A model generated the notes under the pieces. The model did no database searches and was not told where the DNA came from. It saw only the letters and a program-made list of their open reading frames with translations. DNA of 64,000 bases from Bolinopsis microptera (lineage: Eukaryota; Ctenophora; Tentaculata; Lobata; Bolinopsidae), in NCBI RefSeq assembly GCF_026151205.1, contig NC_087080.1, positions 16,839,337 through 16,903,336 on the forward strand. The letters run 5' to 3'. Shown here in pieces: positions 12,801 to 25,532 of the stretch. How positions within the stretch are numbered: the stretch's first letter is position 1; each line of letters begins with the position of its first letter. Made by a program: the position numbers and the translations under genes.

Positions 12801-15800
12801 CCAGATCAACTGCCCCAGAGTCAACTGCCCAGAGTCAACTGCTCAAGTAAATGCTCCAGAGTAAGTTTCCAAGTCAACTCCCAGAGTCAATGCTCAAGTC
12901 AATGCCCCAGATTTTCCCAATGCCCAAGTCACTGCCCAAGGCAACTGCTCCAGAGTCAACTGCTCCAGAGTCAACTGCTCCAGAGTCAACTGCTCCAGAG
13001 TCAACTGCTCCAGAGTCAACTGCTCCAGAGTCAACTGCTCCAGAGTCAACTGCTCCAGAGTCAACTGCTCCAGAGTCAACTGCTCCAGAGTCAACTGCTC
13101 CAGAGTCAACTGCTCCAGAGTCAACTGCTCCAGAGTCAACTGCTCCAGAGTCAACTGCTCCAGAGTCAACTGCTCCAGAGTCAACTGCTCCAGAGTCAAC
13201 TGCTCCAGAGTCAACTGCTCCAGAGTCAACTGCTCAGAGTCAACTGCTCCAGAGTCAACTGCTCCAGAGTCAACTGCTCCAGAGTCAACTGCTCCAGAGT
13301 CAACTGCTCCAGAGTCAACTGCTCCAGAGTCAACTGCTCCAAGTCTGAGTCTACTGCTCAGAGTCAACTGCTCAGAGTCAACTGCTCCAGAGTCAACTGC
13401 TCCAGAGTCAACTGCTCCAGAGTCAACTGCTCCAGAGTCAACTGCTCCAGAGTCAACTGCTCCAGAGTCAACTGCTTCAGAGTCAACTGCTCCAGAGTCA
13501 ACTGCTCCAGAGTCAACTGCTCCAGAGTCAACTGCTCCAGAGTCAACTGCTCCAGAGTCAACTGCTCCAGAGTCAACTGCTCCAGAGTCAACTGCTCCAG
13601 AGTCAACTGCTCCAGAGTCAACTGCTCCAGAGTCAACTGCTCCAGAGTCAACTGCTCCAGAGTCAACTGCTCCAGAGTCAACTGCTCCAGAGTCAACTGC
13701 TCCAGAGTCAACTGCTCCAGAGTCAACTGCTCCAGAGTCAACTGCTTCCAGAGTCAACTGCTCCAGAGTCAACTGCTCCGGAGTCAACTGCTCCAGAGTC
13801 AACTGCTCCAGAGTCAACTGCTCCAGAGGTCAACTGCTCCAGAGTCAACTGCTCCAGAGTCAACTGCTCCAGAGTCAACTGCTCCAGAGTCAACTGCTCC
13901 AGAGTCAACTGCTCCAGAGTCAACTGCTCCAGAGTCAACTGCTCCAGAGTCAACTGCTCCAGAGTCAACTGCTCCAGAGTCAACTGCTCCAGAGTCAACT
14001 GCTCCAGAGTCAACTGCTCCAGAGTCAACTGCTCCAGAGTCAACTGCTCCAGAGTCAACTGCTCCAGAGTCAACTGCTCCAGAGTCAACTGCTCCAGAGT
14101 CAACTGCTCCAGAGTCAACTGCTCCAGAGTCAACTGCTCCAGAGTCAACTGCTCCAGAGTCAACTGCTCCAGAGTCAACTGCTCCAGAGTCAACTGCTCA
14201 GAGTCAACTGCTCCAGAGTCAACTGCTCCAGAGTCAACTGCTCCAGAGTCAACTGCTCCAGAGTCAACTGCTCAGAGTCAACTGCTCCAGAGTCAACTGC
14301 TCCAGAGTCAACTGCTCCAGAGTCAACTGCTCCAGAGTCAACTGCTCCAGAGTCAACTGCTCCAGAGTCAACTGCTCCAGAGTCAACTGCTCCAGAGTCA
14401 ACTGCTCCAGAGTCAACTGCTCCAGAGTCAACTGCTCCAGAGTCAACTGCTCCAGAGTCAACTGCTCCAGAGTCAACTGCTCCAGAGTCAACTGCTCCAG
14501 AGTCAACTGCTCCAGAGTCAACTGCTCCAGAGTCAACTGCTCCAGAGTCAACTGCTCCAGAGTCAACTGCTCCAGAGTCAACTGCTCCAGAGTCAACTGC
14601 TCCAGAGTCAACTGCTCCAGAGTCAACTGCTCCAGAGTCAACTGCTCCAGAGTCAACTGCTCCAGAGTCAACTGCTCCAGAGTCAACTGCTCCAGAGTCA
14701 ACTGTCCAGAGTCAACTGCTCCAGAGTCAACTGCTCCAGAGTCAACTGCTCCAGAGTCAACTGCTCCTGAGTCAACTGCTCCAGAGTCAACTGCTCCAGA
14801 GTCAACTGCTCCAGAAGTCAACTGCTCCAGAGTCAACTGCTCCAGAGTCAACTGATCCAGAGTCAACTGCTCCAGAGTCAACTGCTCAGAGTCAACTGCT
14901 CCAGAGTCAACTGCTCCAGAGTCAACTGCTCCAGAGTCAACTGCTCCAGAGTCAACTGCTCCAGAGGTAACTGCTCCAGAGTCAACTGCTCCAGAGTCAA
15001 CTGTCAGAGTCAACTGCTCCAGAGTCAACTGCTCCAGACGTCAAGCACTGCTCCAGAGTCAACTGCTCCAGAGTCAACTGCTCCAGAGTCAACTGCTCCA
15101 GAGTCAACTGCTCCAGAGTCAACTGCTCCAGAGTCAACTGCTCCAGAGTCAACTGCTCCAGAGTCAACTGCTCCAGAGTCAACTGCTCCAGAGTCAACTG
15201 CTCCAGAGTCAACTGCTCCAGAGTCAACTGCTCCAGAGTCAACTGCTCCAGAGTCAACTGCTCCAGAGTCACTGTTCAAAGCAACTGCTCCAGAGTCAAC
15301 TGCTCCAGAGTCAACTGTCTCCAGAGTCAACTGCTCCAGAGTCAACTGCTCCAGAGTCAAACTGCTCCAGAGTCAACTGCTCCAGAGTCAACTGCTCCAG
15401 AGTCAACTGCTCCAGAGTCAATTTTTTTCAAAGTATGCCCAATCAATTTCCCCGAGTAAAACTGTTCAAAGCAACTCTCCAAGTCAACTGTCCAAGCACT
15501 CTCCAATAACTGCCCAAGTCAACGCTCCAGATCAACTGCCAGAGCCCCAACTGCCCCAGGGGCAACTGCTCCGAGAAACGCCCAGAGTAACTGCTCCGAG
15601 TAACTGCTCCAGAGTCAACTGTTAAAAAGTCACTGCCCAGAGTCAACGCCCGAGTCAACTTTCAAAGAAATGCCCAGAGTAAACTGCTCCAATCAAACTG
15701 CCCAGAGTCAACTGCTCCAAGTCAATGCTCCAGATCAACGCCCAACTCCAAGTCAATTTTCCAATCAACGCTCCGGGGTTCAACTGCCCCGATCAACTGC

Positions 15801-16340
15801 CCAGGTCAATGTAAAAGTCAACCCTCCAGTCAACTGCTCCAAGAAACTTTCAAAATCAACGCCCCAGATAATTGCTCCAGAGTCAACGCCCCAAGCCCAA
15901 ACTGCTCCAAGTCAACTGCCCCCAGAGTCAACTGCCCCAAAGGTAAACTGCCCAGATAAACTGCCCAAGTAAACGCCCCAGGCAACTGCTCCAGATCAAT
16001 GCTCCAATCCTGCTCCAGAGCAACTGCTCCAGAAGCTCCAGAGTCAATGCCAAGTAACTCTCCAAGTCAACTGCCCCCGGTCAACTGCCCAAGTAAACTG
16101 CCCAAGTAAACTGTTCAAACAACTGCTCAGATAAACTGTCCAAGTCAACTGCCCCAGGTCACTGTTCAAAGTCAACTGCTCAAGCCCCAACTGCTCCAGA
16201 GCCCAACGCTCCAAGTAAATTTTCCGAGTCAATGCTGGTAAACTGCTCCAGAGTCCGTCAAGTCAAACTGCCCAGAAGAAAAGTTCCAGAACCAAATGCT
16301 CCAATTTTAAACCGCTCCAAGTAAACGTCCAAGTAACTCC
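3850..16340. repeat. 12.5-kb satellite of a 15-bp unit (GAGTCAACTGCTCCA)
   Basis: A very long array of GAGTCAACTGCTCCA. The regular parts are about 4.80-11.70 kb, 12.14-12.73 kb and 12.95-15.42 kb, together over 600 units. Between and outside them the unit is recognisable but decayed by single-base losses and substitutions (3.85-4.8, 11.7-12.1, 12.7-12.95 and 15.4-16.34 kb). Because 15 is a multiple of 3 and the unit has no stop in the three forward frames, a 2350-codon open frame results. It alternates between ESTAP, RVNCS and QSQLL as indels shift the phase, which argues against selection for a protein. Homogeneous core with decayed edges is the expected signature of unequal exchange. Confidence 0.95.
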
Positions 16341-17418
16341 CGGGTCCTCCCAGATAAATGTTAAGGTAAAACTGTCCAAAACTACTCCAAGGTAATGTTC
16401 CCAGTTCAAGTTTTTTTCCCCAAAAGTTCCGTCCCAGTATCCCGAAAAAAGTCCCTTCTTTAGTAGTACCGGTGTGGGCCCTTTTTTTTTTTCAGTCCCA
16501 GTAGTCACCATAGGGTTCCCGTTTTTAAATTTAGGAAAACAGGAAAAACAAACAGTTTTAAACAAAGTTACAGTTTCAGTTCAATTGTCCAGTAAAAATA
16601 AACCACATTTATCATCCATACTATTGTACTTAAACTAACTTTTAGTCGCGATCACCTATTTATCCGTTTATCGCAATTTCCCTCCGTTTTTGTTTCCGTC
16701 GTGGGTTTATAAAATATTTTTTCTCTATTTTGCTGTTTTTATTTTCTACTGCCTCACATCTCCTACTTTGCTCTGAAGTAGGAGTTAGTAGCTAGTAGTC
16801 AGCAGTGCCTTATAACCACTGGGCTCCCCTCTATTATACCTCCCTGTCAGGTAGTAAGCAGATAAGTGTCCACTTTGCAGCGTCTCCCTGCAGCTATTGT
16901 CACATGCTTGAGCAAGTAACACAAGTAACACATGCAGTGTAGGTCTTGATAATCGTTACTGCGCTGTATTGTAGTTGTACTGTTACTTATACAGTTATGC
17001 AGTTACCAGTCATTTACTGCACGTGTAACTATATTTCACTATTAGACTGTCTTACGTGTCTTTATCACTTTCAATTGTTGTTGTTTTTAGTATTAAGTCT
17101 GAATTATAGAATATTGAAAACTGTATTTAAAGCTTCTGGGTTAGGGTATCTGAGTCTCGAGCTGCTACGTTGCGAGGACTTTACAGCATATACTTCAAAC
17201 CTTTTATAGTATATACTTCAAACCCTTTATACTTTTATAGTATAAACTTTAATTGTCTCCAATATGATTGGATTGGAAATTCTCTCCTTGGAGCCTAATT
17301 TACCAGATTACACTACTACGCCCTGCTTAATAGAATAGCTGTGAGGTAGGTTGTTACAGCTACTCTACCTTGCTGACTGCAGCTATGAGAGTTAGTGTAG
17401 TATGTAGTGACTACTACA

Positions 17419-17450
<32 letters not shown>

Positions 17451-18740
17451 GCGACTACTGTATTAGGTAAATAACTACAGGGAGGCGACTATGCAGTATG
17501 CTACCTTCATCATACCCATATTTAAATAGCCAGTGTAATTGGTGAGTACTTTAGCTGGAGGGTCGTTATTTCTCCGCTAGATCATTCGTACTCAAATGTA
17601 GTGAGGTTTATGTTCTACAGTTGTAGTTTTAGAGTCCTAGTGTTGCCTCAAATGTAGTGAGATTCTAGCTTCTAGAGTTGTAGTTTTAAGAGTCCTTGCC
17701 TCAGATGTGCTTTGTTTTTGGCTCTAATTTTAATTTTTGCAGTTTAGTTTTGTTGAATACAGTTCTTGAAAGAAGAGGTTATGTATTACTAGTTTTTACG
17801 AGGATTAGTTTCTGCTAAACACTACTGCTGCTAAACACTAGGTCTGCTAAACAAATGCCGTCTCTCTGACCAGACATTTAGACCGCATACATTGTGTGTA
17901 GTAGTTGTTTGGTGTGATATATTTTAGTTGACTAAAAAACTGTGATATTTAGCAGAAGTAACAGCTGGAATAATACTGTGATGATGTTATATTTAACAAT
18001 ATTCTGCCTTCACAAGCTCCGTCTTGTGCAGTATGCTTCTCAAATATATTGTATGCTTACAGTTCACCAATATGTTACAGGCGAACTGAACATACAATTA
18101 TTACAGTTTTGTTGCGCCGGTCACTTGCAGGTGAACTGGACATATTATTACAGTTTTGTTTGCTTACAGGTGAACTGGACATATTATTACAGTTTTGTAA
18201 GTTTTGTTGCTCGCTTAAATCTTGTATATGACGTGATCACGGTAACTTAATCTTATATTTTCTTTAAGTCGGGTGCTTTTCTTACGTGAAGCAGCAGATT
18301 CCGGCAGATTATGTAACAAAATTACCAAGGCTCACCAGATAAGAGTGTTTGCTGTTTATACAAATTTTCGTTGTTATTTACGGCTTCCGACAGTTGCATC
18401 GTGAGATATAGCATAACTGTGAATTACTCGAAACTTTTACAAATAATTAACTTTTTAGCACTGAGCATCGGTCTGACAAAGCAAAGTCTAATAGTAACCA
18501 TGGAAACAGCGGTAATGTCGCTCAGTTAAACGACAAAGTTCGTCTAAGTAAAATTACCTCTATCATAAAATGCGTGCTATAATAATTGCTAGTTGTTACT
18601 CCTTCATAATTTTTCTGTTTTCAGTATTTTATTTATATATTTTTTTAAATACCAACCTAAGAACTACACAGTACACACACGTCTTATATTCTATAATGAC
18701 ACTGGAGTGTAATGTTTGTTTCTGAATGCTCAGCTGCAAA
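16341..18740. other. Non-genic stretch with minor repeats
   Basis: It contains a CTA trinucleotide run near 17414-17446 and a 2-3 copy direct repeat near 18075-18200 (core GTGAACTGGACATATTATTA). Open frames of 87 and 102 codons show no domain, signal or splice context and I do not call them genes. Confidence 0.5.
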
Positions 18741-18754
18741 CATTACACTCCAGT

Positions 18755-18885
18755 CAATCACTCTGAGCAAGAGCGTTACACTGCAGTAAGAGCGTTACAC
18801 TGGATTAAGAGCGTTACACTGCCGTAAGAGCGTTACACTGCAGTAAGAGCGTTACACTGCAGTAAGAGCGTTACACTCCATTATG
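18755..18885. repeat. 19-bp tandem repeat (GTAAGAGCGTTACACTGCA)
   Basis: About six units of GTAAGAGCGTTACACTGCA with few substitutions. Flanking sequence has ACTCCAGT-type fragments in both orientations (TTACACTCCAGT near 18743 and ACTGGAGTGTAA near 18701), forming a small hairpin-like arrangement. Confidence 0.85.
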
Positions 18886-19246
18886 TACATTGTACACTGA
18901 GCACTCACCTGATCCTATCTTCCACAGTGCATGATGAAATTACCTCTGATCGTAGTTTAAATACAACTCTCTTCGAGGGAGTGAACGTGATTGTTGTTGT
19001 GATGTTATGAGCTTTTACTTTTGTTAAGTCAATCAAATTCCATCCATGGGTCACATCATTAATGAATCGTCACTGATTGGTTGACATGATCGGCTGAACC
19101 GATCACTGTGGGAGTCTCCCCTGTTGAACGAGTTAGAAATACTAACATTGTTAACAATACCCATGTTGTTACATAAATTAATCCTCAGTTTCCGTAGTGA
19201 AAACAAAGGTGTTATACAACTCATAAGCCCCTTGAGCACACACTAC

Positions 19247-19868
19247 ACTCTGTACACTGAGTCTGTACACTGAGTCTGTACACTGAGTCTGTACACTGAG
19301 TCTGTACACTGAGTCTGTACACTGAGTCTGTACACTGAGTCTGTACACTGAGTCTGTACACTGAGTCTGTACACTGAGTCTGTACACTGAGTCTGTACAC
19401 TGAGTCTGTACACTGAGTCTGTACACTGAGTCTGTACACTGAGTCTGTACACTGAGTCTGTACACTGAGTCTGTACACTGAGTCTGTACACTGAGTCTGT
19501 ACACTGAGTCTGTACACTGAGTCTGTACACTGAGTCTGTACACTGAGTCTGTACACTGAGTCTGTACACTGAGTCTGTACACTGAGTCTGTACACTGAGT
19601 CTGTACACTGAGTCTGTACACTGAGTCTGTACACTGAGTCTGTACACTGAGTCTGTACACTGAGTCTGTACACTGAGTCTGTACACTGAGTCTGTACACT
19701 GAGTCTGTACACTGAGTCTGTACACTGAGTCTGTACACTGAGTCTGTACACTGAGTCTGTACACTGAGTCTGTACACTGAGTCTGTACACTGAGTCTGTA
19801 CACTGAGTCTGTACACTGAGTCTGTACACTGAGTCTGTACACTGAGTCTGTACACTGAGTCTGTACAC
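19247..19868. repeat. 13-bp satellite (GTACACTGAGTCT), about 47 copies
   Basis: Essentially perfect tandem copies of GTACACTGAGTCT with almost no variation, which suggests recent expansion. The period is not a multiple of 3, so a 39-nt (13-residue) peptide period appears in every minus-strand frame (VQTQCTDSVYRLS). The open frames are therefore repeat artefacts. Confidence 0.95.
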
Positions 19869-20117
19869 ATGGAGAGGTTGTGTTTACATTGCAGCTAATT
19901 AGCTCGTCTCTAATATTACACACTCTTTTGTCTAAAAGTGTAATGTTAGCTTGGCGGCAATATAGCTTAAATGTTAAAGTCTGCATATAAATCGCTTTTT
20001 CGCTGTTTAACCTCATCCAGATAGATTTGATTAAACTTTTGTTTTCATATTCACGGCTCACTCCAGTGTAGTACTACTAGTTGTAGTAGTAGCAATAGTA
20101 ACTAGTTGTAGTAGTGC

Positions 20118-20324
20118 CACGTGAACCTCGCTACAGCCATTCTCCCGAGATACTAACAATTTGAAACTTGCCCGCTCCGAGAATTACCACACGCCTCCAC
20201 AGAGTGGCTCTAGTCACGTGATCACATCACGTGATTCACCACCTGCCTCTCCTTCGTTCCCGACCCTCCACCTGGGTCACCTTGCTGCCTAGCAACCAAT
20301 AAGGGGACACATAGCTGTCACGTG
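20118..20324 (+). promoter_or_regulatory. E-box-rich candidate promoter upstream of the Ly6-like gene
   Basis: Four perfect CACGTG sites (20118, 20215, 20228 and 20319) lie in 207 bp. A near-consensus RFX X-box half pair (GCTGCCTAGCAAC, near 20284-20296) is followed directly by CCAAT (about 20296-20300). X-box next to CCAAT is a known promoter arrangement for RFX plus NF-Y. The stretch is 0.7 kb upstream of the signal-peptide exon at 21049 and could drive its missing first exon. Motifs are seen; the role is inferred. Confidence 0.35.
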
Positions 20325-20645
20325 CAGTTATTCGATCTCAGCTCGTAATGAACAGAACGGTTAAATCTCATTTGGAGTTCCTGTGAGCGAGTTATAGAGA
20401 GTTTACTGGTATCTTGTTTCTCTCTCCGACCTGGGCTCCCTCTAGTCATCCTATTAGGTCACTACAAGTCATCATATTTCAGGAGTAGCTCACCTCCTGG
20501 ATATGGGACAGACTGAGCTACCTATTCTTTATGTGTTTGCGACTAATGATAACAAATGTACTGGGTATTTAACACGGTAACATTAAACCGGTGTGTTCCA
20601 GTAAAACACTAATCTTGTTTGGATATCAGTTTACTTTCTCTCTCT

Positions 20646-20875
20646 CTCCGCTTGTTTACTCTCTTTATTTAGAGTCCGCTTGTTTACTCTCTTTATTTAG
20701 AGTCCGCTTGTTTACTCTCTTTATTTAGAGTCCGCTTGTTTACTCTCTTTATTTAGAGTCCGCTTGTTTACTCTCTTTATTTAGAGTCCGCTTGTTTACT
20801 CTCTTTATTTAGAGTCCGCTTGTTTACTCTCGTTATTTAGAGTCCGCTTGTTTACTCTCTTTATTTAGAGTCCGC
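20646..20875. repeat. 28-bp tandem repeat, about 8 copies
   Basis: Units run from CCGCTTGTTTACTC through TTTATTTAGAGT with a 28-bp period. One unit carries CGTT instead of CTTT. The array lies between the candidate promoter and the first coding exon of the Ly6-like gene, so it would be in that gene's 5' intron or leader. Confidence 0.9.
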
Positions 20876-21048
20876 GCTTTTTGAAGTGAAGTTATTGAAT
20901 CTTCAAGTTTTCCACTATAATTTCACTTGTATTGTATTGATATTCCAATATCTAGGTAGGAATTTATTACGATATTATCTTATCCTGATCACTAGTTTAA
21001 CTTTTACTTGTTTTGCCCGGATCTACTAACTTTACTTCCTCCAGGATC

Positions 21049-24000
21049 ATGGCGTGTGGTATTTTCTTAGCACTGGTAGCATCTTGTCTCCTTGGTAAGT
21101 ACTTAGTACATTGTTCCCTTTCTCTGGGGTTGTTTACATACTCCATCGTTTGATTTGGTTTATGAACTGCATTATATACAGTTCTCATCTGGTTTTTACT
21201 GAAAACAGAATGTGCTGTAATCTACTTCTATATTTTATTATTTACCTGCTTCAAAATTGCATTTAACTGAAAGTATTCTCCCTTGTCTCTAATCATTCAT
21301 CTTAAATCAAAAAGTATTTAGATACTATTATTATACGTGATGCAGCAGTTACTTATACAATAACAGTTAATTCATATTTTGTCAGTGCAGAAGTTGTCTG
21401 TTAAATTAATATGAGTTGGCCTGAAGTGTCCTCTTAATATCGTTGTAAATTATAAGGTGCACGTGTGCGTGCGTCAGTGGAGTAGCACGATAAGTACATT
21501 AATTCACAAGTCCGACTCTAGAAACCTGTCCACTTGATATGAGGGCCCTTAACCAGACTGATGTAGTAGGTGGGATAATCCCACACTGTTGTTCTTTCCC
21601 GGGAAAACCCCACACTGTTGTTCTTTCCCGGGATAACCCCACAGTCCACACTGTTGTTCTTTCCCGGGATAACCCCACAGTCCACACTGTTGTTCTTTCC
21701 CGGGATAACCCCACAGTCCACACTGTTGTTCTTTCCCGGGATAACCCCACAGTCCACACTGTTGTTCTTTCCCGGGATAACCCCACAGTCCACCCTGTTG
21801 TTCTTTCCCGGGATAACCCCACAGTCCACACTGTTGTTCTTTCCCGGGATAACCCCACAGTCCACCCTGTTGTTCTTTCCCGGGATAACCCCACAGTCCA
21901 CACTGTTGTTCTTTCCCGGGATAACCCCACAGTCCACACTGTTGTTCTTTCCCGGGATAACCCCACAGTCCACACTGTTGTTCTTTCCCGGGATAACCCC
22001 ACAGTCCACACTGTTGTTCTTTCCCGGGATAACCCCACAGTCCACACTGTTGTTCTTTCCCGGGATAACCCCACAGTCCACACTGTTGTTCTTTCCCGGG
22101 ATAACCCCACAGTCCACACTGTTGTTCTTTCCCGGGATAACCCCACAGTCCACACTGTTGTTCTTTCCCGGGATAACCCCACAGTCCACCCTGTTGTTCT
22201 TTCCCGGGATAACCCCACAGTCCACACTGTTGTTCTTTCCCGGGATAACCCCACAGTCCACACTGTTGTTCTTTCCCGGGATAACCCCACAGTCCACACT
22301 GTTGTTCTTTCCCGGGATAACCCCACAGTCCACCCTGTTGTTCTTTCCCGGGATAACCCCACAGTCCACACTGTTGTTCTTTCCCGGGATAACCCCACAG
22401 TCCACCCTGTTGTTCTTTCCCGGGATAACCCCACAGTCCACACTGTTGTTCTTTCCCGGGATAACCCCACAGTCCACCCTGTTGTTCTTTCCCGGGATAA
22501 CCCCACAGTCCACACTGTTGTTCTTTCCCGGGATAACCCCACAGTCCACACTGTTGTTCTTTCCCGGGATAACCCCACAGTCCACACTGTTGTTCTTTCC
22601 CGGGATAACCCCACAGTCCACCCTGTTGTTCTTTCCCGGGATAACCCCACAGTCCACACTGTTGTTCTTTCCCGGGATAACCCCACAGTCCACACTGTTG
22701 TTCTTTCCCGGGATAACCCCACAGTCCACCCTGTTGTTCTTTCCCGGGATAACCCCACAGTCCACACTGTTGTTCTTTCCCGGGATAACCCCACAGTCCA
22801 CACTGTTGTTCTTTCCCGGGATAACCCCACAGTCCACACTGTTGTTCTTTCCCGGGATAACCCCACAGTCCACCCTGTTGTTCTTTCCCGGGATAACCCC
22901 ACAGTCCACACTGTTGTTCTTTCCCGGGATAACCCCACAGTCCACCCTGTTGTTCTTTCCCGGGATAACCCCACAGTCCACACTGTTGTTCTTTCCCGGG
23001 ATAACCCCACAGTCCACACTGTTGTTCTTTCCCGGGATAACCCCACAGTCCACCCTGTTGTTCTTTCCCGGGATAACCCCACAGTCCACACTGTTGTTCT
23101 TTCCCGGGATAACCCCGCACTGTTGTTCTTTCCCGGGATAACCCCACAGTCCACACTGTTGTTCTTTCCCGGGAAAACCCCACACTGTTGTTCTTTCCCG
23201 GGATAACCCCACAGTCCACACTGTTGTTCTTTCCCGGGATAACCCCGCACTGTTGTTCTTTCCCGGGATAACCCCACAGTCCACACTGTTGTTCTTTCCC
23301 GGGATAACCCCACAGTCCACACTGTTGTTCTTTCCCGGGATAACCCCGGAACTCTCTAGTTTCACTGGGAAAGGCTGACGTGGTGAATGAGGCACTGGAC
23401 ACAGTGCAGGAGGGGTACGATAAAGTAAAGGATACCGTAGAAGGTAATAATGCAACCACAGCTATCCCTGTTCCCTACGTTCCCAGCACCAATGACACAA
23501 CAGAACAGGACAGACCACCCTTGCTAAATTTCAACAATAATAAAGAGGATCGCACGAACAACAACATCAACAATGGTAACCATGGTAACCATGTGGAATG
23601 TGGATCACCACCCCGGCTAATCTGGACCGGATCACCCCGGCTAATCACCTCCAATAAAGTGCTTATCAGCTAACAGACAACTACATGACAATCTGGAAGA
23701 TTCGCCAACTTATCAATCTAGAAATATTAATTTGATTAATATGATTATTAACGACTGTAACTGACCAGCATAAAGCTATTTCGCGTAATCTTTTAGCATG
23801 GCACTTTCTTGCTCTTCTTGTTATACATACAAGTCATGTGACCTTTATAATTAGGGCATAAAACAGTTTCTAGATTGATAAAGTGCGTGTTCAAAAAACA
23901 ACATGATACTTGTGATTCTTTTCTATTCGGATAATCGTCCTTATAAAATGCACGTGTGCGCGCGTCCTTGCTATCCGTTCTTTCTCTACCATCTTTATTG

Positions 24001-25446
24001 CTGATCTGATCATGTTCTTTGTCTGGATAATTAATTGACTGATTATAAACGCTGCTGCATCACTTATATTCTGCTAAAAATTGCATTTCAAAAAATGTTG
24101 GTTTGGAGTATAATGCGTCGTGCATGTTTTTCAAGCCTGGTTTTCAAAAACACCAAAACTTACAACATTGCCACGCTAAGAGGTAAAATTCACCAGATTT
24201 GGTTGTACTGGATGTTCCGTACCCTGGCATAATTCCAGAAGAAGCTGTAGGTTACAACATCCACACTAACCGAGGTGAAGGCCACAAAAGTTGGATCATT
24301 CCAAAACTTTTATAAATTTTGTAATTAAAGTTGTGCTATTTAATGTCAGGAAATATGTATGCATGGCTGCTACCTTGCCAATAACAGCTGCACTTGATTT
24401 TCTTTCGTCGTCTCTGCTTCATGTCTATATTGTGAGCTGCTATGTAAAATGTTAATGTTATTTTTTACATTTTAGGTATATCAATAATCCTGGAGGGGGT
24501 TGTTTTTATCAATAATCATCAATTCATCACTTACTCGTCATTCTGATGATAGCAGCAACAGGCCAAATGAGAATCCCCAACATCCATATATCTATGTTCT
24601 ATTATTAAGCGCTCGGTTAGGTAGCTAGCTTGTAGTTATTATTCCACCGTCAGTAAAAGAAGCACGTACATACCGCGCGTGCACGTACTGCACGCTACTC
24701 CAACAAACTTTCCCCCACAGGAGTGTCAAACACGCAGGACAACAACAACAAGGCAGGTGTGTACTGTTGGGAGTGCACTATTGCCAAATCCATGGATAAT
24801 AGAATCACGAGCATGTGGGACGAGGTTGATAAAGAAGCGGTACAAGGTTAGATAATAACTCACAGCACCTCAGTTACCTTCTACAGTTAATATTTCCTAG
24901 CAGTAATAGCTTAGCTAACGGTTCCACCCTGTTCAATAGATTTGCTTCTTATTTTATATATTTTAAATAAGTATTAAGTTTACTGGAATAAGCCTATATA
25001 TTTGTTACTTGGATGTTATAATAGCCTGTCTCGTCTAGGAAACCAGTGCAAGGCCCACCAGTGTCAGAACGGGCAGGACTGGTGCCTGGTAACTTATTAC
25101 CGGATAAGAGGGGAGGGCAGCGTGACGGAGAGCAAGAAGGAGCGACATGAATGTGGCAGCAGGAATGATAGGGGTGAGTCAATCTTAACACTAAAAACGT
25201 GAAGTAATTGCTAATGACAGTTGATGAGGATGGAGCATCATATTTTCCTTGTTTATTATACATCTTGAACGTGTTTCAGATCGAGACGCACAATGCCAAG
25301 GATTACTGGCAGAAGATAAAGGTCACAATAGTATCGTTCCTAGGACATGCAAGACAGAGAGATCTGGAAGTAACTCCGTACATTCATTTTACTCGGTCTC
25401 CGTATCTGCCCTTCTCTCCCTTGTAGCCCTCGTGCTACTCCACTGA
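21049..25446 (+). CDS. Secreted cysteine-rich, probably GPI-anchored Ly6/three-finger-like protein (5 exons, 185 aa)
   Basis: Exons by splice sites: 21049-21094, 23360-23443, 24721-24846, 25039-25173 and 25280-25446. All introns are phase 1 and the join has no frame break (558 nt). Exon 1 encodes a signal peptide (MACGIFLALVASCLL). Exon 2 is a charged, probably helical segment. Exons 3-5 hold eight cysteines (CWEC, QCK, HQC, DWC, HEC, AQC, RTC). The C-terminus is a hydrophobic tail (ALLSLVALVLLH) after a small-residue stretch (SGSNS), as in GPI-anchor signals. The spacing resembles Ly6/uPAR or quiver-type domains, but the closing CC-x-x-x-x-CN motif is absent, so the family is tentative. A strong acceptor (TACTAAC branch-like site at about 21024, then CTTCCTCCAG) ends 4 nt before the ATG, so an upstream leader exon is needed. 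AATAAA occurs at 25527-25532, 81 nt past the stop. Confidence 0.7.
21586..23346. repeat. 36-bp minisatellite inside intron 1 of the Ly6-like gene, about 48 copies
   Basis: The unit begins CACTGTTGTTCTTTCCCGGG and continues ATAACCCCACAGTCCA. Each unit has a CCCGGG palindrome and one common A/C variant (CCACACTG or CCACCCTG). A few shortened units occur at both ends. The unit is open in most frames on both strands, giving 500-640 codon open frames with no biological meaning. The last unit stops about 13 nt before the acceptor of exon 2, so the array supplies the upstream intron context of that splice site. Confidence 0.95.
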
Positions 25447-25532
25447 CGTGCGCACACGTGGCTTTTATACATCATATCATATTAACAGAAGTGTGGCGGT
25501 TATTTGCATGTTCCAGATTTTGACAGAATAAA

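Noticed and set aside
5028..15360. Minus-strand TLEQL and VDSGA open frames
   Set aside because: Antisense readings of the same 15-bp satellite; their ends coincide with repeat indels.
19178..20061. Minus-strand VQTQCTDSVYRLS repeat protein
   Set aside because: Period-13 DNA read in all frames gives the same peptide; no signal, start context or flanking exon.
21586..23346. CRISPR array (regular 36-bp repeats)
   Set aside because: There are no unique spacers; units are contiguous, and the context is a eukaryotic intron.
21499..23459. 500-645 codon frames on both strands over the 36-bp array
   Set aside because: Repeat artefact; the array lies within an intron of the Ly6-like gene on splice-site evidence.
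23380..23673. 97-codon frame continuing past exon 2 of the Ly6-like gene
   Set aside because: It begins in exon 2 and reads through the GTAATA donor into low-complexity Asn-rich sequence. The spliced path keeps phase with the cysteine-rich exons. A retained-intron isoform cannot be excluded.
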